A stretch of DNA of 32,161 nt from positions 57,173 to 89,333 of the forward strand of contig DMCN01000106.1 in NCBI GenBank assembly GCA_003445795.1, in the 5' to 3' direction. The position numbers and the translations under genes are program-made. Of the stretch, positions 9,513 to 16,018 are shown one piece after another. The notes under the pieces are model-generated. The model did no database searches. It was not told the origin of the DNA and saw only the letters and a list, made by a program, of their open reading frames with translations. This stretch comes from Gallionellaceae bacterium. GTDB lineage: Bacteria; Pseudomonadota; Gammaproteobacteria; Burkholderiales; Gallionellaceae. The first letter of the stretch is position 1. Each line of letters opens with the position of its first letter.

Positions 9513-9896
9513 TCACCCGGCTTGCCGCGCATAGCTCACGGTCAGCATCTCCCACTGATGCCCGTCCGGCTCATTCCAGTAGACATTGCCGTATTGCGGA
9601 TCGACTTTCATATCAACAGGCCCGCGCACCTTGCTGCGATACTTGATTCCGGCCGCCTCGATGCGCTTGAGGATGGCATCGAAATCCCGGGGGCTGACGC
9701 GGAAGCAGAAGTGGTAGACGGGAAACTGTTCGTCGGTATCCTGGAAGTCCAGGGTCAGCCCGTCATTCACATAGACCGGAGTAAACGGCCCGGCCCCGGC
9801 TTCCGCCCAAGGCACCCCGAGCAGTTCCGCCAGCAGCTTTGCGGCCGCAGTCTGGTTGCGCGATGGCACGATGGTGTGATCTAGATGGATGGTCAT
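9513..9896 (-). CDS. VOC superfamily protein, glyoxalase/bleomycin-resistance type
   Basis: This 127-residue protein shows TIHLDHTIVPSRNQTAAAKLLAELLG, YVNDGLTLDFQD, FPVYHFCFRVSPRDFDAILKRIEAAG and YGNVYWNEPDGHQWEMLTVSY. The His of LDHTIV, the His of VYHFCF and the Glu of HQWEML fall at the positions that bind metal in VOC enzymes, so metal binding is plausible; this is inference from spacing. Its substrate is unknown. The ATG at 9896 follows GGAGGA by 4-5 nt; an in-frame ATG at 9935 would add 13 residues with no better support. It is 43 bp after the next VOC gene. Confidence 0.87.
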   Translation of the reverse strand: MTIHLDHTIVPSRNQTAAAKLLAELLGVPWAEAGAGPFTPVYVNDGLTLDFQDTDEQFPVYHFCFRVSPRDFDAILKRIEAAGIKYRSKVRGPVDMKVDPQYGNVYWNEPDGHQWEMLTVSYARQAG

Positions 9897-9939
9897 GGTT
9901 CCTCCGGTTTCTCGAAGGTACTGCCGCCATTGCAAGTGT

Positions 9940-10401
9940 TTAGCCCGCGTAGGCCTTTTGCAACTCAGCGATGTCCAGTTTTTTCATGGTGAGCATCACT
10001 TCGATGACGCGCGCCAGCTTTTTCTTGTCCGTGGTCTTTTGCATCTCGTACATCATCGTCGGCACGATCTGCCAGGTCACGCCGAATTTATCCACCAGCC
10101 AGCCGCACTCTCCCGCATTGGAATCGGCCGAGAGCTGCTCCCAGTAATAATCGATTTCCTGCTGGGTGTCGCAATTCACCACAAACGAGATCGCCCCGTT
10201 GATCTTTTGAAAAGGCCCCGCACTCATCATTTGATATTGCTGGCCGAACAGCTTGATGGTGACGATCTCCACCGTCCCCGACGGGGTGTTTTCGATGAAC
10301 GTGGTGTCGAGTATCTCGGCATCCTTGAACACGGACACATAAAACCGCGCTGCTTCGGCAGCCTGATTATCGAACCACAGAAATGGAATGATTTTTTGCA
10401 T
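9940..10401 (-). CDS. VOC superfamily protein, PhnB-like (PF06983 type)
   Basis: The 153-residue product begins KIIPFLWFDNQAAEAARFYVSVFKDAEI, followed by GTVEIVTIKLFGQQYQMMSAGP, NGAISFVVNCDTQQEIDYYWEQL and GWLVDKFGVTWQIVPTMMYEMQ: the standard layout of this VOC subfamily. The C-terminal helix (KLARVIEVMLTMKKLDIAELQKAYAG) is also typical. No activity is proven for the subfamily. The ATG at 10401 has GAGGTG upstream, and the fold starts there; the 48 extra codons in frame upstream lie in the neighbouring gene and are not coding. It follows that SRPBCC gene by 14 bp, so the two are very likely co-translated. Confidence 0.88.
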   Translation of the reverse strand: MQKIIPFLWFDNQAAEAARFYVSVFKDAEILDTTFIENTPSGTVEIVTIKLFGQQYQMMSAGPFQKINGAISFVVNCDTQQEIDYYWEQLSADSNAGECGWLVDKFGVTWQIVPTMMYEMQKTTDKKKLARVIEVMLTMKKLDIAELQKAYAG

Positions 10402-10415
10402 GATGCACCTCACTA

Positions 10416-10862
10416 TCAGTTCGGAATGTCTGGTTCGACCAGCGTCGCCAGTTGGGCGAGCGACTCCTGCCAGCCGAGGTAGCACATTTCGGGCGGAATG
10501 ACCGCGGGAATGTTCTCCTGCACGATGTTCAGCTCGGTGCCGCACATCACGGGCTTGAGTGTCACCGTCACCTGCATGTCGCCGGGCAGGTTGGGGTCGT
10601 CAAACCGATCCACGTAGCGGATGCGTTCGTCCGGCACGAGTTCAAGGTATTCCCCGCCGAAAGAATGACTGTGTCCTGTACCGAAATTCGTGAACGACAT
10701 CCTGAACGTGCCGCCCACTTTGGCATCCATCTGATGCACCTTGCAGGTAAAACCGTAAGGCGGCAGCCATTTCGCCATCGCATCGGCGTCGAGGAAAGCA
10801 CGATAGATCTTAGCGGGAGTGGTTTTGAGCACCCGATGCAACTGTATGGTATTGGTTTTCAT
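10416..10862 (-). CDS. SRPBCC domain protein, AHSA1-like
   Basis: The 148-residue protein reads TIQLHRVLKTTPAKIYRAFLDADAMAKWLPPYGF at its N terminus, then GGTFRMSFTNFGTGHSHSFGGEYLELVPDERIRYVDRF, TELNIVQENIP and GWQESLAQLATLVE: a helix-grip fold of the AHSA1/activator type. The ligand is unknown. The ATG at 10862 with GGAGGA upstream is taken as the start. An in-frame ATG at 10940 also has a ribosome site (GAGG) and lies 7 bp after the previous stop, which is good operon spacing; it would add 26 low-complexity residues. Both starts could be used. Confidence 0.85.
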   Translation of the reverse strand: MKTNTIQLHRVLKTTPAKIYRAFLDADAMAKWLPPYGFTCKVHQMDAKVGGTFRMSFTNFGTGHSHSFGGEYLELVPDERIRYVDRFDDPNLPGDMQVTVTLKPVMCGTELNIVQENIPAVIPPEMCYLGWQESLAQLATLVEPDIPN

Positions 10863-10947
10863 GATTGTTCCTCCGGGTTGGTATTGCAGGTTCGGGGTTA
10901 CCTGTTGCCGCGCCTGAGGTGCAGGGTTGGCTGTATTCATATTGTCC

Positions 10948-11472
10948 TCACTTCTCGGCGACGGTCTTCAGTTTCGCCAAGCCCACTTCGAAATCGCCGC
11001 CTATCATCTTGTCCAGATTGAGGAACAGGCTCATCACTTTCATGAAGTAGGTATGCTTGTCCTCCAGCGTCCAGGTAACCGTGGTGGCATCGCCCTTGGC
11101 ATCGAGCGAAAAGACGACATGGTTGTGCCCCTCGAAAGGCTGGATCATGTGCAATGCCATAACGATCTCCCTGGGCGGCGTGGTATCCGTGATGGTGATC
11201 TCGCCCCGCCCGACCTCCTTGTTTCCCTCCCATGCGTACATCGCGCCCTTGCCGCTGGCGCTGCCGCTGAAGGTCTTCTTCATCGCGGGATCCTTGTTGT
11301 AGGGGGTCCACGCATCCCATTGTCTGAAATCGTTGATGAGGGGGAATAACTTTTCCGGCGTCGCCTTGATGTCGATGGTGCGCTCGACATGCAAGGTGTC
11401 GGGTTTGGTCGCGGCGTAGATCAGAACGATGGCGAGCAATACGACAACCACAAGTACGATGAGCTTCAGCAT
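10948..11472 (-). CDS. Membrane-anchored SRPBCC / polyketide cyclase-like protein
   Basis: The 174-residue protein starts with a single hydrophobic helix (LIVLVVVVLLAIVLIYAA, about 4-21), followed by a SRPBCC domain: HVERTIDIKATPEKLFPLINDFRQWDAWTPY, FSGSASGKGAMYAWEGN, GRGEITITDTTPPREIVMAL, and a C-terminal helix (MSLFLNLDKMIGGDFEVGLAKLKTV). The signal has no clear cleavage site, so an anchored domain facing the periplasm is likely. This differs from the other three SRPBCC proteins of the block, which are cytoplasmic. AAGGAG precedes the ATG. It follows the DHFR-like gene by 12 bp. Confidence 0.87.
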   Translation of the reverse strand: MLKLIVLVVVVLLAIVLIYAATKPDTLHVERTIDIKATPEKLFPLINDFRQWDAWTPYNKDPAMKKTFSGSASGKGAMYAWEGNKEVGRGEITITDTTPPREIVMALHMIQPFEGHNHVVFSLDAKGDATTVTWTLEDKHTYFMKVMSLFLNLDKMIGGDFEVGLAKLKTVAEK

Positions 11473-11484
11473 GACAGACTCCTT

Positions 11485-12129
11485 TCAGGACTTTTTCAGG
11501 ACAACATGAGTGGCGAGTTGTGTCGGCACATGCTCGACGCATCGATAGCCGAGCGACCGCATGTCGATACCGGAAAGCAGGTTCTCCCCCGAGCCCAACA
11601 GGACAGGGGAGATGGCGAGATGCATCTCATCGATCAAGCCCGCACGCAAATATTGGCGGATCGTGTCCACCCCGCCACCAAGCCGAACATCCTGCCCCTT
11701 GGCCGCATCGAAAGCCTGCTCCAGTGCGGCGTGAATACCGTCGGTAACAAAGTGGAACGTCGTGCCGCCATCCATCTCAAGGGCTGCGCGGGGATGATGG
11801 GTCAATACGAAGACAGGGGTGTGATACGGCGGAGTATCACCCCACCATCCCTTCCATCTGTCATCTGGCCAGGGGCCGCGGATCGGACCGAACATGTTTC
11901 GCCCCAGTATCCACGCGCCGACATTGTTGAAGCCGCGCGCGGCGAAATCATCGTCGATCCCGGTCGTGCCGTCGCCGCTCCCGTGCATTCGCTGGAACGT
12001 CCTGGTCGGGAAGAACCATTGGGGCAGATCCAGACCGCCGACACCCAGCGGGTTATCGAGGCTCTGGTTCACACCCGCACCGAACCCGTCTATGGAAACA
12101 GTAAAACTTGCTACACGCAGTTTTGGCAT
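11485..12129 (-). CDS. Dihydrofolate reductase family protein
   Basis: The 214-residue protein belongs to a well-conserved DHFR-like family often found beside SRPBCC and VOC genes. Signatures are VASFTVSIDGFGAGVNQSLDNPLGVGG, TTGIDDDFAARGFNNVGAWILGRNMFGPIRGPWPDD, WKGWWGDTPPYHTPVFVLTHHPR, and the cofactor-binding VRLGGGVDTIRQYLRAGLIDEMHLAISPVLLGSGE. An NADPH-dependent reductase role fits the fold, but the substrate is unknown, and the protein lacks the sequence of a true FolA. GGAGAAGG lies just before the ATG. It is 33 bp after the AHSA1 gene and 12 bp before the anchored SRPBCC gene. Confidence 0.88.
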   Translation of the reverse strand: MPKLRVASFTVSIDGFGAGVNQSLDNPLGVGGLDLPQWFFPTRTFQRMHGSGDGTTGIDDDFAARGFNNVGAWILGRNMFGPIRGPWPDDRWKGWWGDTPPYHTPVFVLTHHPRAALEMDGGTTFHFVTDGIHAALEQAFDAAKGQDVRLGGGVDTIRQYLRAGLIDEMHLAISPVLLGSGENLLSGIDMRSLGYRCVEHVPTQLATHVVLKKS

Positions 12130-12162
12130 GGCCTTCTCCTCGTTTTCCGGATTTCGCTTCCG

Positions 12163-12648
12163 TTAATGCAAATGATCTCCAAGTCTCTCCAGCGCCTGCC
12201 CCCAGCTGACGCTGTATCCCGCCCGGTTGGCCGCCTCTTTACGCGCGGTGTTTTCAAAGCGGGTATGCAGCGTGAGCGTGGTTCTGCCTCCCGACTCGGT
12301 GAAGGTGATCGTCACGCGCGAGCGCGGCGGCAAACCGGCTCCGCAGGGATGGCCTTCTTCGGCGGTGCTGTCGTAAACGATGCGCTCGGGCTCCACGATC
12401 TCGTGTAAGACGCCTTTGCACGGATAGCTGTTGCCGTCCGGCGCGCACATGTTCAGCATGAATGCACCTCCCACACGCAGATCGGATTCGCAGGCGGAAT
12501 TGCTGAAGCCTTTTGGCCCCCACCATTGAATGATCTGTTTCGGATCGGTCCATGCCTGCCACACCAGCGCACGCGGCGCGTCAAAGGTGCGCGAGATGAC
12601 GATCTCGCTGGTGTCGGGTTCAGACGGATTGTTTTTTCCCGCGACCAT
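12163..12648 (-). CDS. AHSA1-type SRPBCC protein paired with ArsR regulator
   Basis: The 161-residue protein has a clear AHSA1-type SRPBCC domain: EIVISRTFDAPRALVWQAWTDPKQIIQWWGPKGF, GGAFMLNMCAPDGNSYPCKGVLHEIVEPERIVY, SRVTITFTESGGRTTLTLHTRF and SVSWGQALERLGDHL. In this family the domain is a ligand-binding or co-chaperone-like fold; the partner here is unknown. The ATG is preceded by AGGAG. It overlaps the end of arsR by 29 bp in a different frame, which implies translational coupling. ArsR/AHSA1 gene pairs are widespread in bacteria; this one is the second gene of the array. Confidence 0.9.
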   Translation of the reverse strand: MVAGKNNPSEPDTSEIVISRTFDAPRALVWQAWTDPKQIIQWWGPKGFSNSACESDLRVGGAFMLNMCAPDGNSYPCKGVLHEIVEPERIVYDSTAEEGHPCGAGLPPRSRVTITFTESGGRTTLTLHTRFENTARKEAANRAGYSVSWGQALERLGDHLH

Positions 12649-12991
12649 TCTTCTTCTCCTGTGCCTGTATTTGCTTCAGGTAGTCGTCCAGCCTGTCCAG
12701 ACTTTGTTCCCAGTGTCGCCGATACTGTTCGATGAACGTCGCCGCTTCCTGCAACGGCGTCGCTTCCAGCTTGCATGGCCGCCACTGTGCCTGGCGACCG
12801 CGCGTGATCAGGCCCGCGTTCTCCAACACCTTGAGGTGTTTTGTAACCGCAGGCGCGCTGATATGGAATGGTTCGGCCAGTTCGCCGACAGATATCTCGC
12901 CAGAGGCAAGGCGCGCCAGAATGGCACGCCGGGTGGGATCGGCGAGCGCGGCGAAGGTGAGGCTCAATGAATCGGCGGGCATGATGCTCAT
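12620..12991 (-). CDS. ArsR-family winged-helix regulator
   Basis: The 123-residue protein has a winged helix-turn-helix at about 8-85: LSLTFAALADPTRRAILARLASG, ISVGELAEPFHISAPAVTKHLKVLENAGLI, then the wing RGRQAQWRPCKLEATPL. It lacks the CxC metal site of the arsenic sensors and belongs to the SdpR-like branch that accompanies SRPBCC genes, so its signal is probably not a metal. The C-terminal helix (YRRHWEQSLDRLDDYLKQIQAQ) is typical. Start codons at 12991 and 12982 are both possible; ribosome sites are weak. It heads the minus-strand array and has a perfect palindrome 4 bp upstream, consistent with autorepression. Confidence 0.93.
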   Translation of the reverse strand: MSIMPADSLSLTFAALADPTRRAILARLASGEISVGELAEPFHISAPAVTKHLKVLENAGLITRGRQAQWRPCKLEATPLQEAATFIEQYRRHWEQSLDRLDDYLKQIQAQEKKNGRGKKQSV

Positions 12992-12995
12992 CTTT

Positions 12996-13019
12996 CTATT
13001 TAACCATATGGTTAAATAG
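12996..13019. promoter_or_regulatory. Perfect 24-bp palindrome, probable ArsR operator
   Basis: The left half CTATTTAACCAT is followed directly by its exact reverse complement with no spacer. The core AACCATATGGTT resembles operators known for SdpR-type ArsR regulators. It lies 4 bp upstream of the arsR ATG and overlaps the likely -10 region, so a bound dimer would block transcription of arsR and the genes behind it. Confidence 0.85.
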
Positions 13020-13044
13020 TGGCGATTCGACGGCGCGATGTCAA
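13013..13044 (-). promoter_or_regulatory. Putative promoter of the arsR-headed array
   Basis: On the minus strand a perfect TTGACA (13044-13039) lies upstream of A/T-rich TATTTA (13018-13013). The spacing of 20 bp is longer than ideal; a weaker -10 one to three bases closer is possible. Either choice puts the -10 at or inside the palindrome. No other promoter-like pair was seen in the gap 12992-13091. Confidence 0.5.
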
Positions 13045-13091
13045 GCCTGATTGAAACAGGGGTATTTACGAAATGAGCCGGAACCGCAGGG

Positions 13092-14117
13092 TCAAACTGC
13101 GCCCTCTATCAACAGCTCCAGCCGTGCGCGTCCTTGCGGCGTCGCCATCACCATCAACACATTGCCGCCATGCAGGGGATGCTGAGAAGCCGGATTGAAG
13201 TGCCACTTCCCTTCTTGCTGTATCGCAATCACCAGGCAATCCTGGTTACCTTGATAAAGTTCACTCAGCGGTCTGGATGAAGTGTTGTCCGGGATGGAGA
13301 CCTCCTCCATGCGCAGATCCCCATCCGCTTTCAGCATCTCGTCCATGAATCCGGCCACATTGGGCCGCACCATGGCGGACACCAGCCGTTGCCCGCCGGT
13401 GAAATCCGGCATCACGATCTCGTCCGCGCCCGCGCTGCGGATCTTGCCGGCGTTCTTCTGGTCATGGCAGCGCGCGATCACGCGCACTTGCCGGTTGAGT
13501 TGCTTGGCACTCAGGCTGATCACCAGATTCTGGTTGTCGTCATGCGCTACAGCGAAGACACCTTCCGAATGCATGATTCCGGCCGTCAGCAGAACTTCGT
13601 TGTCGGTGGCATCGCCCAGTACATAGAGTTGCGAAGGGTGCTGCTCGACATAGCGCTGCAGGTTGTCCTTATCCTTGTCCACCATCACGAAATGGCGTCC
13701 GGTGATCGCCAACTCGTGGGAGATATTGCTGCCGATTTGCCCCATGCCGCACACGATGTAGTGCCCCTTCAGTTGCGCGATCTTCTTTTCCATTTTCTTT
13801 CTCCGCCTGACTTCATTGAATTCACCCTCCAGCATGAATGCCGTCACCGTCGACAGCACATAACCCAGCACGCCGATGCCGGTGATGCCGATGAAGATGG
13901 TGAACAGTCTGCCGTATTCGTAATGCGTGACATCCACCGACTCGACATAGCCGATGGTGGTGACCGTGATGAAGGTCATGTAGAAGCAGTCCAGCCAGGA
14001 ATATTGCGGACCGCCCAGCCAGCGATAGCCGAGGGTACCGATCACCATCACCACGATGGCCGCCAGCAGCGACCACAGCAGATTGCGCGAGGTACGTGAG
14101 AGATGCGCTTCGCTCAT
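13092..14117 (-). CDS. Two-TM potassium channel with RCK (TrkA-N/TrkA-C) domains
   Basis: The 341-residue protein has one helix at about 12-31, a pore loop at 40-60, a second helix at about 70-93, an RCK-N Rossmann domain (HYIVCGMGQIGSNISHEL, GxGxxG at 124-129) and a TrkA-C domain at about 255-341. This is the MthK/Kch layout: a ligand-gated K+ channel of the inner membrane. The selectivity filter reads TTIGYVES (53-60), where the last Gly of canonical TVGYGD is Val. The ATG at 14117 overlaps the def stop by one base (TGATG), so the longer upstream frame inside def is not coding. The channel is probably translated from the zipA-def transcript. Confidence 0.9.
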   Translation of the reverse strand: MSEAHLSRTSRNLLWSLLAAIVVMVIGTLGYRWLGGPQYSWLDCFYMTFITVTTIGYVESVDVTHYEYGRLFTIFIGITGIGVLGYVLSTVTAFMLEGEFNEVRRRKKMEKKIAQLKGHYIVCGMGQIGSNISHELAITGRHFVMVDKDKDNLQRYVEQHPSQLYVLGDATDNEVLLTAGIMHSEGVFAVAHDDNQNLVISLSAKQLNRQVRVIARCHDQKNAGKIRSAGADEIVMPDFTGGQRLVSAMVRPNVAGFMDEMLKADGDLRMEEVSIPDNTSSRPLSELYQGNQDCLVIAIQQEGKWHFNPASQHPLHGGNVLMVMATPQGRARLELLIEGAV

Positions 14118-14650
14118 CACTCGTCCTGCACGGTCTCGCCGGGAAACAGCGCTTCGTTGAAGCCGAAATCCTTGAGGTCGCGGACGCGCATCGGGTAGAG
14201 GATGCCGTCGAGGTGGTCGCATTCATGCTGCACCACGCGCGCATGAAAGCCGCTCACGGTGCGGTCGATGAGCGCGCCGTACTCGTCGCGCCCCTGATAA
14301 CGCAGATGGGTGAAACGCGGCACCAGGCCGCGCATGCCGGGAATGCTGAGACAACCCTCCCAGCCCTCTTCCATCGCGTCGGACAGCGGAGTGAGTACGG
14401 GGTTGATGAGTACGGTCTGCGGCACGGTCTCGGCATCCGGATAGCGCGGATTAGAACTCACCTCGAAGATGACCACACGCAGATTGACGCCGATCTGCGG
14501 CGCAGCAAGTCCGACACCGTCCAGCGAATGCATGGTGTCGCGCATGTCCTTGAGCAGTTCATTCAGTTCCGGCGAGTCGAACTTGCGCACCTCTTCGGCG
14601 TGGCGCAGCAGGCGCGCATCGCCCATGTGCAGGACTTCCCTAACGGGCAT
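14117..14650 (-). CDS. def: Peptide deformylase
   Basis: This enzyme removes the N-formyl group from new proteins using a Fe2+/Zn2+ centre. The three family motifs are intact: GVGLAAPQIG, EGCLS (Cys metal ligand), and HECDH (two His ligands and the catalytic Glu). At 177 residues it has the normal length. In many bacteria def stands with fmt; here it follows mtnP after 71 bp and overlaps the K+ channel gene by one base. A second def copy next to fmt elsewhere is therefore possible. The short gap 14651-14721 shows no clear promoter or terminator. Confidence 0.95.
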   Translation of the reverse strand: MPVREVLHMGDARLLRHAEEVRKFDSPELNELLKDMRDTMHSLDGVGLAAPQIGVNLRVVIFEVSSNPRYPDAETVPQTVLINPVLTPLSDAMEEGWEGCLSIPGMRGLVPRFTHLRYQGRDEYGALIDRTVSGFHARVVQHECDHLDGILYPMRVRDLKDFGFNEALFPGETVQDE

Positions 14651-14721
14651 GGCTCAAGCCCCTTCTCTCACCGCAATAACCTCCAACCGGACGAGGGTGA
14701 AAATACAAAGAACCTCGGTCG

Positions 14722-15468
14722 TTAGCTGTCATCGCTGACCACCGCGAACTCGAGGATGTCCTTGACCTTCTCGATAGCCGGAGCCATCACCGCGCCTATT
14801 GCTTCGAGCGAGACACTGCTGCGGCTGTCACGACGTCCGGCTGCATGGTTCACCACCACGGCGATGGTGGCGTAGGCCAATCCCAATTCCTTGGCCAGCG
14901 ATGCTTCCGGCATGCCGGTCATGCCCACCATGTCTGCGCCATCGCGCTCCAACCGGTCGATCTCGGCTGCCGTCTCCAGCCTGGGCCCTTGAGTGACAGC
15001 GTGCACCCCGCCATCCAGACATTTCACGCCGGCACGTTTTGCCGCCGCGAGTATCTGCTGGCGCAAAGCATCGTTATACGGCTGGGTGAAATCGATGTGG
15101 GTGACTGGCCTGTCCTTGCCGTCGAAATAGGTGAAATCGCGCCCATAGGTGTAATCGATGAGTTGATCCGGCACGACGACCGTCCCCGGGATCAGATCGT
15201 CGCGGATGCCACCGACCGAGGTGATTGAAATGATGCGTTTCGCGCCCTGGTCACGCAGTGCCCACAGATTGGAGCGGTAATTCACCATGTGCGGCGGGAT
15301 GGTGTGGCCATAGCCATGGCGCGCGAGGAACATCACTTCGTGCTGGTTGATGGTGCCGAAGGTCACCGGACCGGACGGCTCGCCGTAAGGCGTGCGCATC
15401 ACCTGCCGGTGGGTGATCTTGAGGTTCTCGAGTTGGGTCAGCCCGGTACCGCCGATGATTGCCAGCAT
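14722..15468 (-). CDS. mtnP: S-methyl-5'-thioinosine phosphorylase (MTAP/PNP family)
   Basis: The 248-residue protein is a trimeric nucleoside phosphorylase: IIGGTGL (phosphate-binding), FLARHGYGHTIPPHMVNYRSNL, SVGGIRDDLIPGTVVVPDQ, QGPRLETAAEI and DMVGMTGMPEASLAKELGL. The base-binding segment VVVNHAAG carries Asn where MTAP enzymes that use adenine have Asp, which favours 6-oxopurine substrates; this fits the methylthioinosine phosphorylase described from Pseudomonas. It would give hypoxanthine and methylthioribose-1-phosphate. The next gene upstream, hpt, would convert the hypoxanthine to IMP, and its stop lies 1 bp from this start. The symbol is used loosely: classical MtnP acts on methylthioadenosine. 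Confidence 0.88.
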   Translation of the reverse strand: MLAIIGGTGLTQLENLKITHRQVMRTPYGEPSGPVTFGTINQHEVMFLARHGYGHTIPPHMVNYRSNLWALRDQGAKRIISITSVGGIRDDLIPGTVVVPDQLIDYTYGRDFTYFDGKDRPVTHIDFTQPYNDALRQQILAAAKRAGVKCLDGGVHAVTQGPRLETAAEIDRLERDGADMVGMTGMPEASLAKELGLAYATIAVVVNHAAGRRDSRSSVSLEAIGAVMAPAIEKVKDILEFAVVSDDS

Positions 15469-15469
15469 T

Positions 15470-16018
15470 TCAGTTTCCTCTCACTGCATAGATTGCGGGC
15501 AGGTTGCGCCACGCACCGTGGATATCCATTCCGTAACCGAACACGAAACGGTTCGGCAGTTCCATACCGACGAAATCGGCCTGGATGGGTTTGCTCTTGC
15601 CGTTCGCCTTGTCGGCGAACACCGCGCTGTAGAACTGGCTTGCACCCAATTCCATCACGCGCTGCTTGATCGCGTGCAGCGTCTCGCCTTCGTCGAGGAT
15701 GTCGTCCACCACCAGTACGACCTTGCCCTTCACGTTCTCGCGCGGCGCAACCTTCCAGTGCAACTCGCCCCCCTGCTTGTCATTGCCGTAACGCGAGACA
15801 TGCAGGTAGTCAAAGTCCAGCGGAAAATCGAGCATGGGCAGCAACTGCCCGGTGAACACCACCGCGCCGCCCATCACCGACAGCACCAAAGGATGCTGGT
15901 CGGCAAGCGCGGCATTGATCGCATCCGCCACGCGGCGCACCGCAGCCTGCACCTCGTCCGCCGAGCGGATCAGCTCGGCTTCAGCCAGTGCGGTGCGGGC
16001 CTCACTGTTCGACAGCAT
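15470..16018 (-). CDS. hpt: Hypoxanthine(-guanine) phosphoribosyltransferase
   Basis: The 182-residue enzyme transfers ribose-5-phosphate from PRPP to hypoxanthine or guanine in purine salvage. The PRPP-binding motif is clear (VVLVVDDILDEGETL), with the VLSVMGGAVVFTGQL loop and the base-binding VGMELPNRFVFGYGMD near the end. Family members of this type are annotated as hypoxanthine-guanine phosphoribosyltransferase (HpT branch); guanine specificity cannot be told. The start overlaps the galU stop by one base (TGATG), and mtnP begins 1 bp after its stop, so all three are coupled. Confidence 0.93.
   Translation of the reverse strand: MLSNSEARTALAEAELIRSADEVQAAVRRVADAINAALADQHPLVLSVMGGAVVFTGQLLPMLDFPLDFDYLHVSRYGNDKQGGELHWKVAPRENVKGKVVLVVDDILDEGETLHAIKQRVMELGASQFYSAVFADKANGKSKPIQADFVGMELPNRFVFGYGMDIHGAWRNLPAIYAVRGN

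Noticed and set aside
10402..10545. 48-codon N-terminal extension of the VOC protein at 9940-10401
   Set aside because: It lies within the neighbouring SRPBCC gene, and the VOC fold starts at the ATG at 10401, which has its own ribosome site.
11389..12408. 339-codon plus-strand frame across the SRPBCC and DHFR-like genes
   Set aside because: It overlaps three supported minus-strand genes and has no domain or ribosome site.
4400..13019. Chromosomal integron cassette array
   Set aside because: The genes are small and same-stranded, but I saw no attC-like repeats between them and no integrase gene.
14118..14222. 35-codon N-terminal extension of the K+ channel
   Set aside because: It falls inside def in another frame; the ATG at 14117 with stop/start overlap is the natural start.
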